IMG/VR virus record: IMGVR_UViG_3300035670_000060
Coordinates: 49,654 to 113,653 of that record
From: a virus
DNA: 64,000 nt
Strand: one strand, 5' to 3'
Part shown: positions 35,415 to 44,800 of the stretch, piece after piece
Position numbering within the stretch: the first letter of the stretch is position 1
Layout: each line of letters opens with the position of its first letter
The notes under the pieces: generated by a model
Databases searched by the model: none
Told to the model about the DNA's origin: nothing
The model's input: only the letters and a program-made list of their open reading frames with translations
Translations under genes and position numbers: made by a program

Positions 35415-37141
35415 AGGTTTTCCTGTATCTTGGATCTAATTATTGCTGCGTCTGTACCAGACAATCTTCTAATGTTTCCTGGATATGTTACATATATCGC
35501 ATCATTTAAGTTAACAAACTCACCATTTTTAATCGCTTGAGCTAAAACTTTGTATGATCGCTCGGTCAATAAGCTGCCAGACAATTCAATTCCTAATGCA
35601 TTTACAATTGCGATTGAATTAGAGTTTAAAACACCATCAGCATTTCTCGTAATACTAACAGGTGTTTGTGAAATTTTAACATCAACTGTTCTATTTAATA
35701 AATTTGAAAATCTTCTTCTTGAAAAAATTGTAAATGGTTTTATAATTCTATTTACAGCCGTAACTATAGTTTTTGATGATTTTTTGGCAAGAGTGGTTGC
35801 TCCTAAATTCACTGGTGATGAACCTCTACTTAATTCTAGAGTTTTGATATAATTTTCGAGAGTGATTTCATGTTTTACAGCAGTTACAAGATATTTTCCT
35901 GAATAAAATATATCATTGGTAATTTGAGGATTTTCAGGATTCGCTAATTTTCCGTAGTGTGAAGGCACGTTTAAATTTATTACTGTGCCAGTTCCTATAT
36001 TATTTGTTCCACCTTCTATGATAGTTTCAACTTTAAATATGTTTTTACTTAAATATCCATACATGTAGTTTGTAAGCCATTTGTTTTTAGAATACTTTGC
36101 TGATTTTGTTGTTGTAAGAAGTCTTTCTCCTGGAAATTCATACTTTGTATCATCATATTTCGAAAATAAAACACTTCCTGCTATGACTGGATTTGAGTAG
36201 AAATCTCCAATCACATTTTTTGTTATATAAGAGTTTTTAACAATGTCCCATGTTTTTTGAATAGGATCAATCGTGGTGACTTTACTATTGTATGCACCAC
36301 TTAACATTGCTTCTATGTGATTAAAGTTTGCAAGCCTAGAAAACGATGACGTTCTAATTATATTTGATCCTAAATCTGGTTCAATTAGACCAGTAGTTTT
36401 TTCACGATATGTAATAGTATACACATCATTTCCTGGAGATCCAATCAAATTTTCTACACTACCAAAATAATGCGATGCAGCATCTCTAACATTGTCGGCG
36501 CCATTAAATGTAAATGGTGATGCACGTTCAAAAAATACATAAAATTTATTTTTAGAACATGACATCTTAGCCATGTAATCAATGGCTGAGTGTGGATTTA
36601 ATCCTGGACAAACGTAAGGTTCATCAAAACTTAATCCAGGATTATCAATTAGTATACCATTTGGACTAGTTTCTGAATATAAATTTTGTATTGCATTATA
36701 AAATGTGATATTTTTAAATGATTTAAAAACTCTTTTTTTAGATGCGTTGATAAATGCTTTTGTTGTAAAGTATATAATAAAAGAAGAACTCAAATCATCT
36801 TTCATCGTAGCTTTTGAAATTTTGTGGACAATTAAATCTTTTCTCCATAATATAAGTTGGTTTGTTTTAGGCTTTAAAATTTTAAATTCAATTTCTTCGC
36901 CGCCAGAAAACAGATGCTTTTCAAGCATACCAGACTTATCTAAAATTGAAATTGTACCATATATTGAAGATGAAAACATGTTTTCAAAAATTAATAACTC
37001 CCTAAATGATCCTAGTAAAGTTACAATTTCACCATAAACAGTTTTGATATCTAAAATGTCAATCTTGACTTTACCGCCGACATGTGCACCAATGTTAGCA
37101 TCGATATTTTCACCTACAACTGGACCGACTGTGACTGACAT
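35411..37141 (-). CDS. 27: Baseplate hub protein, gp27-like
   Basis: A 576-residue hub that forms the ring holding the gp5 spike. Features fitting gp27: an N-terminal beta domain (YGEIVTLLGSFRELLIFENMFSSSIYGTISILDKSGMLEK), GEEIEFKIL, and a later YSGKYLVTAVKHEITLENYIKTLELSR characteristic of hub/GpD-type C-termini. It is about 185 residues longer than T4 gp27. The extra C-terminal part (after about 450) ends in a compact charged domain. It lies between gp53 and the kinase/gp5 genes. Confidence 0.82.
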   Translation of the reverse strand: MSVTVGPVVGENIDANIGAHVGGKVKIDILDIKTVYGEIVTLLGSFRELLIFENMFSSSIYGTISILDKSGMLEKHLFSGGEEIEFKILKPKTNQLILWRKDLIVHKISKATMKDDLSSSFIIYFTTKAFINASKKRVFKSFKNITFYNAIQNLYSETSPNGILIDNPGLSFDEPYVCPGLNPHSAIDYMAKMSCSKNKFYVFFERASPFTFNGADNVRDAASHYFGSVENLIGSPGNDVYTITYREKTTGLIEPDLGSNIIRTSSFSRLANFNHIEAMLSGAYNSKVTTIDPIQKTWDIVKNSYITKNVIGDFYSNPVIAGSVLFSKYDDTKYEFPGERLLTTTKSAKYSKNKWLTNYMYGYLSKNIFKVETIIEGGTNNIGTGTVINLNVPSHYGKLANPENPQITNDIFYSGKYLVTAVKHEITLENYIKTLELSRGSSPVNLGATTLAKKSSKTIVTAVNRIIKPFTIFSRRRFSNLLNRTVDVKISQTPVSITRNADGVLNSNSIAIVNALGIELSGSLLTERSYKVLAQAIKNGEFVNLNDAIYVTYPGNIRRLSGTDAAIIRSKIQENL

Positions 37142-37142
37142 T

Positions 37143-37679
37143 TTATTCTATTGCAAGTTGAATCGTTGAACTCAAATCAGATTCAATCCTTTTAACTGCA
37201 TCTGAACGTATTAACTTTATTTTTGATTTGTTGATATTCATTCTTAGTTCAAATTCATATGCATTTTCAATCTTTGATAGATTTTTTTCATGTTGAGAGA
37301 GAAGATTGTATTCATAAAAAGCAATCGAATCACCGTATTTATTATAATAATTTACAATGCTTTCAGCTTTAGCAATGCTACCATATTTACGAATAATGTA
37401 TTGTTCTAAAGATTTTGAACTTTTTGGCCAGTCATCGTAAATGCTATACATATCATTCGTCATTAGTATAATCCAATCATAATATGGATTTCCATAAAAT
37501 ACAGTTGAAACTTGATCTGGTCTTTCACCATCAGAAACTACATAAGGTACAAAAGCTATACTAGTATAACTTTTAATTGCCGATTTAATACGGACCGACG
37601 TTGATATATCAATTGAACGAATTGTGCTATAATCTGAAATAGCATAGTCTATTTTTGGATAAAAATTAAATATTGACAT
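37143..37679 (-). CDS. 53: Baseplate wedge protein gp53
   Basis: Wedge-joining protein with a LysM-like role around gp25 and gp6 in T4. The 178 residues show the family pattern: FNFYPKIDYAISDY start, YVVSDGERPDQVSTVFYGNPYYDWIILMTNDMYSIYDDWP (T4: IKGSPRPEELANAIYGNPQLYWVLLMCNDNYDPYYGW), then a helical C-terminus. Length is close to T4 gp53 (196). It is 3 bases from the gp48-like gene and 1 base from the hub. Confidence 0.93.
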   Translation of the reverse strand: MSIFNFYPKIDYAISDYSTIRSIDISTSVRIKSAIKSYTSIAFVPYVVSDGERPDQVSTVFYGNPYYDWIILMTNDMYSIYDDWPKSSKSLEQYIIRKYGSIAKAESIVNYYNKYGDSIAFYEYNLLSQHEKNLSKIENAYEFELRMNINKSKIKLIRSDAVKRIESDLSSTIQLAIE

Positions 37680-37682
37680 TTT

Positions 37683-38690
37683 TTATACGATTGTATGTTC
37701 GGCTTTTTGATAATCTTGAAAGGCATCACTGTGTGTATGATATACAGTTTCTTTAAGAGTAATTTGGAGATTCACATCGCTTGGATAATAATTTACTCCT
37801 CCAACATTATCAAAAAATGTAAGTTTATTTTGAGATCCATATGTAACATTCACACCTTCTATAACACATAACTTAGATTCAAATAATACTTGAAGTTCTG
37901 CACCATAATAAAGTAAAACTCTAAAACTACATGTATTTGGATAACCGAATGTAAAATTTGTTTCATTTGACAGTGCGTTTGTCAAATCTACTCTTAAAGA
38001 ATTTCCTCCCTGCAATACCTCATATCCTTGTTGACCATTACCAATGTCTCCTATTTTATTCGCATCAACTACTTTCAATTCTGCTCCGTTGGAATCTTTT
38101 AATGCGCTGTTTAAAATACTAGAATAAGGACTAGATAATCCGGCTCTCGCACTTGAAGCCATTTTAAATGTGCTTATGATATCTCTCATGGATTTTGCTT
38201 CCGATCCGCTTGTCGGTCTCATAGTAAAAGGAAGTTGATACGATCTGAATTGTGGTCCTCTATATATTAACTGCTGAAAGGTATTCATTACATTTCTAGT
38301 CAAAAATTCAAGTTGACTTTTTCCGGATGCTCCAGCTGAAGCTAAAAATCCTGCTGCTGCACCACTTGCATTAATCGCTTGTCTTGTTAATGCTTCAAGT
38401 CCACTAGATCCTAATGCGCCAAGAGCACCCGTAATAGTTTTTATATCTCCTCCGGGTTGACCAAAAATTCCGTCAGTTTCTTGAAAGGGACTTCTTGTTG
38501 ACGTTTCGAAGGAGCTGGTCATTCGAATATATATATTCTGAGACGGATTATCTCCTTTAGCATCATAGAAAGTAAACGCTATGACAGGCATAACATATTC
38601 CGAGTGAGCATCCTTTGTGCCGAATTCAAGTCTTTGAAATCCTGTAGAGTCTAATGAACCTGATGAAAAATTTGGTCTAAATGATGCCAT
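37683..38690 (-). CDS. 48: Baseplate tail-tube cap/initiator, gp48/gp54 type
   Basis: A 335-residue protein completing the baseplate and starting tube growth. The C-terminal half has the tube-cap pattern NFTFGYPNTCSFRVLLYY, LCVIEGVNVTYG, YPSDVNLQITLKETVYHT, shared by T4 gp48 and gp54. The N-terminal half has Ala/Gly/Ser-rich loops (GALGALGSSGLEAL, ASGAAAGFLASAGASG). Length matches T4 gp48 (364) best. It is the first gene of the long minus-strand baseplate unit and has its own late promoter. Confidence 0.82.
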   Translation of the reverse strand: MASFRPNFSSGSLDSTGFQRLEFGTKDAHSEYVMPVIAFTFYDAKGDNPSQNIYIRMTSSFETSTRSPFQETDGIFGQPGGDIKTITGALGALGSSGLEALTRQAINASGAAAGFLASAGASGKSQLEFLTRNVMNTFQQLIYRGPQFRSYQLPFTMRPTSGSEAKSMRDIISTFKMASSARAGLSSPYSSILNSALKDSNGAELKVVDANKIGDIGNGQQGYEVLQGGNSLRVDLTNALSNETNFTFGYPNTCSFRVLLYYGAELQVLFESKLCVIEGVNVTYGSQNKLTFFDNVGGVNYYPSDVNLQITLKETVYHTHSDAFQDYQKAEHTIV

Positions 38691-38716
38691 CTCTATTCCT
38701 ATAACTTAATGTGAAT

Positions 38717-38724
38717 TATTTATA
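38717..38724 (-). promoter_or_regulatory. T4-type late promoter for the gp48-gp53-hub unit
   Basis: Exact TATAAATA on the minus strand, 27 bases before the gp48-like ATG. Its first base overlaps the A of the divergent gp4 ATG (38724), so the two start regions are interleaved. Confidence 0.75.
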
Positions 38725-39167
38725 TGTCTTATAAAGGTCGATTTGTACCAAAAAACTATAAAAAATATAAGGGAGATCCTACAAATGTGATCTTTCGAAG
38801 TTTGCTTGAACGTAAGTTTATGATTTACTGTGATACGAACGATTACATTCTGCAATGGAGTTCAGAAGAAATCATTGTACCTTATTATTCTCCAGTGGAT
38901 AAAAAGTGGCATCGATATTTTCCAGATTTTTATATTAAATATCGTGATAAATCTGGACAAATTTGTGAAAGTTTAATAGAAATTAAACCTAAAATACAGA
39001 CTTCAGCACCACAAGTAAAAACAACACCAAAGGGGCGTCCAACATCTCGATTTCTTCGTGAAGCTATTACATGGGAAGTCAATCAAGCAAAATGGAAAGC
39101 AGCACAAGAATATTGTCTAGATCGAAAATGGGAATTTAAAATCATTACCGAGAAAGAATTGAGATAA
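38724..39167 (+). CDS. 4: Head completion protein gp4 (nuclease-like fold)
   Basis: A 147-residue head completion protein with a TnsA/endonuclease-like core. It starts SYKGRFVPKNYKKYKGDPTNVIFRSLLERKFM and has the motif HRYFPDFYIKY...ESLIEIKP (D and E-x-K residues of PD-(D/E)XK type) and a C-terminal NQAKWKAAQEYCLDRKWEFKIITE, all close to T4 gp4 in length and order. No Shine-Dalgarno site is obvious before the ATG. It opens the plus-strand block. Confidence 0.95.
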   Translation: MSYKGRFVPKNYKKYKGDPTNVIFRSLLERKFMIYCDTNDYILQWSSEEIIVPYYSPVDKKWHRYFPDFYIKYRDKSGQICESLIEIKPKIQTSAPQVKTTPKGRPTSRFLREAITWEVNQAKWKAAQEYCLDRKWEFKIITEKELR

Positions 39168-39174
39168 ATAGAGT

Positions 39175-39765
39175 ATGGCTATATTCGATAACGTACTTCA
39201 ACAAGGCATTAGGCAAGGCATAGTTCCTGCGAGAACCAAATTCGCTCGGGAATGGTATCGTTCAGCCGCTGAAAATTTGTACAGTAGAAAAGTTACATCT
39301 GCAACGCTTTTAAAAGATGAAACAAGACTTGTAGATAACATTACATACGGATATATGTATGGATTTGTTTACGATCCAAAATGGAAAAAAGAGTTGCCAT
39401 ATTACGATAGATTTCCACTTATCTTTCCTGTTGAATTTGATAAGGATGGATTTTTAGGAATTAACTTTCATTATTTGCCACACATTCTTAGGGCTAAATT
39501 AATGGACGCTTTGTATACAACTGTAAATAACAGAATATATGACGCTACAACTAAAGTTAGAATTTCTTATGATCTTTTAAAAGGTGTATCAAAATTTAAA
39601 GCATTTAAGCCAACACTTAAAAAATACTTACGCAATCACATACAATCTAATTTTCTTCAAATCTCATCTAAAGAATGGGACATTGCTTTATTTCTACCAA
39701 CAGAAAATTTCAAGAAAGCAAGTGTAGATCAAGTATGGTCAGACTCAAGAAAAAGGATAAAATGA
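39175..39765 (+). CDS. Conserved myovirus protein next to gp4 (gp2-type position)
   Basis: A 196-residue protein conserved in T4-like cyanophages and relatives, with a striking core: YGYMYGFVYDPKWKKELPYYDRFPLIFPVE, FHYLPHILRAKLMDALY, and SKEWDIALFLPTENFKKAS. In such genomes it is sometimes labelled DNA end protector (gp2), which in T4 lies beside gene 4 and guards DNA ends from RecBCD. I see no independent proof of that function. It starts 7 bases after gp4. Confidence 0.6.
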   Translation: MAIFDNVLQQGIRQGIVPARTKFAREWYRSAAENLYSRKVTSATLLKDETRLVDNITYGYMYGFVYDPKWKKELPYYDRFPLIFPVEFDKDGFLGINFHYLPHILRAKLMDALYTTVNNRIYDATTKVRISYDLLKGVSKFKAFKPTLKKYLRNHIQSNFLQISSKEWDIALFLPTENFKKASVDQVWSDSRKRIK

Positions 39766-39768
39766 TCT

Positions 39769-40314
39769 ATGGTCTTTAAAATTTCAGAATTTAGATCGGC
39801 ATTCCCTGAAGGGCTTGCAAGACCAAATTTATGGTATGCAGAAATATATGTTACACCATCTGTATCATCAGAAACTATTGCAAATTTTAAATTTAGATGT
39901 GAAAAAGCAGATTTGCCTGGAAGATCAGTTGCAACAGTTGATGATGTTGGTTCAGGACCTGCATTAAAAATTCCTTACGACATAAATTATAATGATGCTG
40001 AAATCACGATTATATGTGGAAACGATTTTTCAGAAAGAAAATATTTTGAAGATTGGATAAACAAAATTGTCACTCCAGCAGGAGATCGAGGTGCCAAAAA
40101 CTCAGGTCTTATAAATTATTACAGTAACTACGCTAAAGGAAATACGTTAGCATTACGTCAAATTAATGATGAAGGCAAAACGACAATACAATACACACTT
40201 CATGATATATATCCAATTTCAATTAGTCCAATGAATTTATCATGGGAAGAATCAAACACCTATCAACGATTTAGTGTAACATTTAATTACAGACACTACA
40301 GTTTGAATAAGTAA
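39769..40314 (+). CDS. Tail-tube-fold protein (gp19 family; possible gp54 role)
   Basis: A 181-residue protein with the tube signature: ARPNLWYAEIYVTP, FKFRCEKADLPGRSVATVDD, a central EITIICGNDFSERKYFEDWI and a terminal ISPMNLSWEESNTYQRFSVTFNYRHY, in the same order as T4 gp19. True gene 19 is expected next to gp18, outside the left edge. This copy, beside baseplate genes, may be a tube initiator equivalent to gp54 or a second tube protein. Start chosen at 39769, 3 bases after the preceding stop. Confidence 0.8.
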   Translation: MVFKISEFRSAFPEGLARPNLWYAEIYVTPSVSSETIANFKFRCEKADLPGRSVATVDDVGSGPALKIPYDINYNDAEITIICGNDFSERKYFEDWINKIVTPAGDRGAKNSGLINYYSNYAKGNTLALRQINDEGKTTIQYTLHDIYPISISPMNLSWEESNTYQRFSVTFNYRHYSLNK

Positions 40315-40349
40315 GTATACAACATAAGTTTTATTTTTGGAGAATTATT

Positions 40350-41084
40350 ATGCCTTTACCTAAAATTAATGCACCTATTTTTGAATTGATTTTGCCATCT
40401 ACAGGTAAACCTGTCAAATATAGGCCCTTCCTAGTCAAAGAACAAAAGATTTTAATGATGGCCCTTGAGGGTGAAGACAATAAAGATATGACTACTGCAA
40501 TGAAACAAGTTATCAATAACTGTGCAGTAGACGATGTTGACGTTGAAAAAATGCCAACTTTCGATTTGGAATACTTTTTTACTCGGTTACGAGCAAAGTC
40601 CATAGGTGAAAACGTAGAACTCATCATGAGACATGAAGGTACTAAAAATAAATCTGGTCAAGAATGTGATGGCGAAACTAAAGTTAATGTTAATCTTATG
40701 GACATTGAAGTAATAAAATCCGAAGATCATACAGATAAAATTATATTGGATGACGTAACAGGTATTGGAATTAAAATGCGTTATCCAACCATGAATTCTT
40801 TCGATACTTCAGAAGCAAAAACAGATTTAGACCTCGCTGCAATATCAATATTAAATAGTATAGATTATATTTTTGATAAAGAAGAAATCTATAAAAAAGA
40901 AGATCAGACTAAAGAAGACTTGTCGGAATTTATTGACAGTCTTTCACAAGATCAATTTGAAAAACTTGCAAAGTTTTTTGAAACTATGCCGAAACTAAAA
41001 CATACAATTAAATGGACTTGTAGCAAATGTGGTGAAAAAGACTCGATTGATTTGGAGGGAATGTCAAATTTTTTCGCCTTCTGA
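40350..41084 (+). CDS. 26: Baseplate hub/assembly protein gp26-like
   Basis: A 244-residue protein. N-terminal PKINAPIFELILPSTGKPVKYRPFLVKEQKILMMALEG is the conserved opening of T4-type gp26 baseplate proteins. The end has KWTCSKCGEKDSIDLEGMSNFFAF, a CxxC knuckle followed by the conserved L.G...FF tail. GGAG lies 8 bases before the ATG. The stop TGATG overlaps gp51, the usual partner, so the two are coupled. The role in hub assembly follows the T4 family. Confidence 0.85.
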   Translation: MPLPKINAPIFELILPSTGKPVKYRPFLVKEQKILMMALEGEDNKDMTTAMKQVINNCAVDDVDVEKMPTFDLEYFFTRLRAKSIGENVELIMRHEGTKNKSGQECDGETKVNVNLMDIEVIKSEDHTDKIILDDVTGIGIKMRYPTMNSFDTSEAKTDLDLAAISILNSIDYIFDKEEIYKKEDQTKEDLSEFIDSLSQDQFEKLAKFFETMPKLKHTIKWTCSKCGEKDSIDLEGMSNFFAF

Positions 41085-41290
41085 TGGGGCATGAGAAGTT
41101 AGTCAATTATTATAAAACTAATTTCTCCTTAATGCAACATCATAAATATAGCATACACGAATTGGAAGATATGATACCATTTGAACGTGATGTTTATATC
41201 ATGCTACTTTCTCAATTCATACAAGAAGAAAATAAAAGAATAGAGCAAGATCAACAAGCATTTAAACAACAAATGAGGAGTAGGCGATAA
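41084..41290 (+). CDS. 51: Baseplate hub assembly protein gp51-like
   Basis: A 68-residue protein: NYYKTNFSLMQHHKYSIHEL, then EDMIPFERDVYIMLL and a charged helical tail. The LMQHHK..I.ELE.MIPFERD..+ pattern follows gp26 in many T4-like phages and is annotated as gp51. The ATG overlaps the gp26 TGA by one base, and its own TAA overlaps the next gene. It is shorter than T4 gp51, so functional equivalence is inferred. Confidence 0.78.
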   Translation: MGHEKLVNYYKTNFSLMQHHKYSIHELEDMIPFERDVYIMLLSQFIQEENKRIEQDQQAFKQQMRSRR

Positions 41291-41844
41291 TGGCATTTCA
41301 ATTCGGCACAAAAAAAGAAGAGTCTAAAAAAGAAGAAGAATCAAAAGATTCTTCACCAGAAACTGCAAGTAAAGAAGATTGGATGACAAAGAAGTGGCGT
41401 CCAATGATGGCAATTATGTACATGATTTGCTGTCTTGCAGATTTCGCTATATTTCCTATTATGTTTACCATCGTTCAGTTTTGGGAAACTCAAGCAGCCA
41501 ATGACGCATTTCGTCAGTGGGTGCCTATTACACTTCAGGGTGGTGGTCTATTTCATGTAGCAATGGGCGCAGTCTTAGGTGTAACGGCATTTGGTCGTAC
41601 ACAAGAAAAAATTGCTGGTGCTACCAGTGGCACACCGACACCAACGCTAAGTTCTACGCCACCTTCGATGGCAAATCAACCTCAAATGAGTGGATATGCT
41701 CCACAGCCATCGACAATGCAGAGAAGTGTGCCATCATATAATTCTGATCCCTATGTAAGTAATGCAAATCCATCACCGACTGGCGCACCAAACTTAGCAA
41801 GAATTCGCCAACTTGATCCAGACAATGTATTTGAACGTGGATAA
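41290..41844 (+). CDS. Two-TM membrane protein resembling 3TM-type holins
   Basis: A 184-residue protein: acidic/lysine N-terminus, a conserved-looking WMTKKWRPMMAIMYMICC opening, TM1 about 39-63, TM2 about 84-101 (GGGLFHVAMGAVLGVTAFG), then a Pro/Ser/Asn-rich soluble tail. The TKKWRP...Q..GG...AMGA arrangement is like the 3TM holin family used in gene-transfer-agent and phage release. It could be the holin serving the SleB-type lysin at 48253, or an inner-membrane partner of the tail protein that follows 5 bases downstream. Confidence 0.66.
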   Translation: MAFQFGTKKEESKKEEESKDSSPETASKEDWMTKKWRPMMAIMYMICCLADFAIFPIMFTIVQFWETQAANDAFRQWVPITLQGGGLFHVAMGAVLGVTAFGRTQEKIAGATSGTPTPTLSSTPPSMANQPQMSGYAPQPSTMQRSVPSYNSDPYVSNANPSPTGAPNLARIRQLDPDNVFERG

Positions 41845-41849
41845 ATTGA

Positions 41850-44800
41850 ATGGCTAACTATGCAGCAGCATTAGGTAAAATGGCGGCCGAAAAATCGGTA
41901 GAAACTGTCAAGGGATTTGTTAGAGGTGTTAAAGGTGCTGCTATGGCAGAAATGCCTGCGTTTGCAGCCGCATCAGGATTTGCTTCGTCGATAAGAAAGT
42001 ATGCAAATCAAAAAGAATCACAAACTCAAAATCAATCTGAAGTTGTAAAAGAGCAGCGAGCGAATAATGTAATAAGTCTTGAAATGGTCAGACAACTACG
42101 ATCAATGAATGCTGCTATCACAGTACAAACAAGACTTGCAGCAAATGCAGATAAACGTGCAACTGCGGCAGCACAATTTGCGGAAGAAGTTGAAAGAGAA
42201 AAAGCACTTCGTGATAAAGAGTTGGTCGATGCAATTAAGAAAATTAATGCTGGAAATGGAATCGTTGAAAAAGGTGAAAGAGGATCTGGATTTTCTTTTG
42301 ATGGTTTAAAAGATATACTTAAAGATGCATTTAAAAAATTTCTTTATGGATATATGGGTAAGCAAGTTTTAGATAAAATACCACTTCCTGGATCTATGGG
42401 TGGATCTGGCGGTGGTCGACAACCACCGCCAGCTGGTGGTGGTCAACAACCACCAAGAACACCTCCAGGAGGTGGACCACTTCCTGAATCTACGGGTGGA
42501 TCTGGAGGTGGTCGACAACCACCAAGAACACCTCCAGGAGGTGGCGTAGCCGGAGCATTCGCTAACATTGGAAGATATGTTTTACAAGCATTAAGAGCCG
42601 TTATGGCTGCTATTACAAGCCCCGCTGGTTTAGCAATTATAGCGGGTTCTGCGATTGCATACGGCATAGCAAAAATATTGGGCAAACTTGGTGGCGGTGG
42701 TCCAGAAACAGGTCCAGAAAAAGGTGGTCCATATGACTATGGATCGGAAGGCAATGATCCCAATCAACCAACTCGACCTGCACCAAATGCTGCTGGAGGA
42801 GCTGGTTCAGGATCAAACTCAACAGGTCAATCAAGCAGCAGTCAAGGTGGAACGCCAGGTACGAGAGCCACCTCAAGCGAATTGAAATGGACAGTTCCTA
42901 TAACAGGTAAATTTGTTGTAACAAGCCCCTTTGGAGTACAAAGAAATACAGGTACACATAAAGGCGTCGATTTAGCACCGGCTGTTAAAGGTACAGCATC
43001 AATGGCCCTTGCAGCCGCTAATGGAACTATCACCGAAGTTCGTTCAAGTGGTTCTTATGGTAATTATGTACAGATTTCTCATGGTGACGGAGTTACATCG
43101 GTTTACGCCCATTTAAACGATTTCACAAGAGGAGTTTATAAGGGCCGTAGAGTTACCGCAGGATTTCCATTAGGTAGGGTTGGAAATACTGGCAGGTCAA
43201 GAGGCATACATCTTCACTTTGAAATTGCTGTAAAAGGCAATCAACAAGATCCAGCAAATTACATACCATCACTTCGTGCAGGAAAAGAAAACGAACCAGC
43301 CATAACTGGTGCAAGTGGTGACGTTCCTGCTCCTGGTGCTAAAGCTGGTGGCGGTGGTCCAAGTGTGGGTGTTGCGCCAAACACAGCTGGAGGTACAACG
43401 CCAGCAGTCATAACACCGTCCGTATCAGCAGCAGCACAGGCTGCACAGGGTGATCCTAATCTTGAAAGAAAACAAGATCAATTATTGAAAGATAGGGATC
43501 TGATTCGTGCAGCAGAAAATAAAATGTCGTATGGTACAGAAATAAAAGCAAAAGAATCAACTGTACCAAAAGATATAGAAGGAATAAGAAAAAATACTGG
43601 TACCACAAATACAGTTCTGAATCAAATAAAAAAAGATCAGAAGTTTTCTGCGCTTAAATTAGATGGAATTGATAAAAATTTAAAACCTATTCCTGGTTCT
43701 GGAATGGGCACTGGAATGGGCAGTCAAGCGAGAGGTCAAATAGATCCTGTCCAGAGATATTATGAAGATAAAATGAGATCTTTGAGTCAACAGTTTGAAC
43801 AAACTACGAATAGACTCATTAATACGACATTGACAAAAGCATTATTCCCTGATGGTAAAATTACGGGAGTTTCGAGAGAGCAAGCAAGTCGCCCAGGATA
43901 CATCGGCGATATGGTTCTAAGCAACGTAAATCTACAAAAGAAACTGACGCCGGCAATGAATAGAGTTTTCGGCAAACAATTTGGTGGGCAGTATGCATCA
44001 ATGTTATCTCAAGCAGGTGGATTATTAGCAGACAAAGCAATAAATGCACTTGGTAGTTCTTTACCTTTCCAAAATGATGCTTTCTCATATCAGCAAATTG
44101 CAGGAAATCTTTTGACAAAAGGTAAAGAAGGTAAAGCAGCAAGAAAAACTGGCCGTGAACAACTCATTTATGCAATGACTGGAATTCCTACTGGTGCACA
44201 ATCTGGATTAGCAGCAATGCAGAGTTTTTTTTCCCAAGCCTTTTTTGGTGGTCAAACTGGTCCGATGACACCACAAAAACAAATTGGTTCTATAACAGAT
44301 ACTATTATGGGCAAATTTGGACTTAAAGCTGGATCTAATATGATGAGCAGTAATAGTCTTCTTGGTGGTATGATGAATATGATTCCTGGTAGAAAAGTTC
44401 CGCAGTCCCGTGACGGTTCAATTCCTGTAAAAGTTACAAATTTAACAGGCAGTGGCAGTTGGTCTGAAAAATTAGATGAAACACTTGGTGACGGATTTGG
44501 TGATTTTTCTAAAAAAGCTGAAGAGACTGTTGGCGGATTCTCAGGAATTGCTAAAACAGGCCTTGAAGGAATGTTTAACGGTATTAAAACTTTTGGTAGT
44601 GCAGTAGGTTCGACTATGCAGAATCTCTTCGGCGGCGTAGGAAAAACAATGTCGGGACTTTTTGATGGAATGGAAACAAAAAATGATGGTTTCATTGGAT
44701 CATTGGTTAAATCTACGGGCAATTTTATGTCAGGTCTTGGATCATTATTCAGTACAGGTTTGAGTGCATTGTTAAAAGGTTTGATAAGTATATTAAGTGG

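Noticed and set aside
39769-40314. Naming this gene as the canonical tail tube gene 19
   Set aside because: Gene 19 normally follows gp18, which leaves the window at the left edge. Here the neighbours are baseplate genes, so only the fold is claimed.
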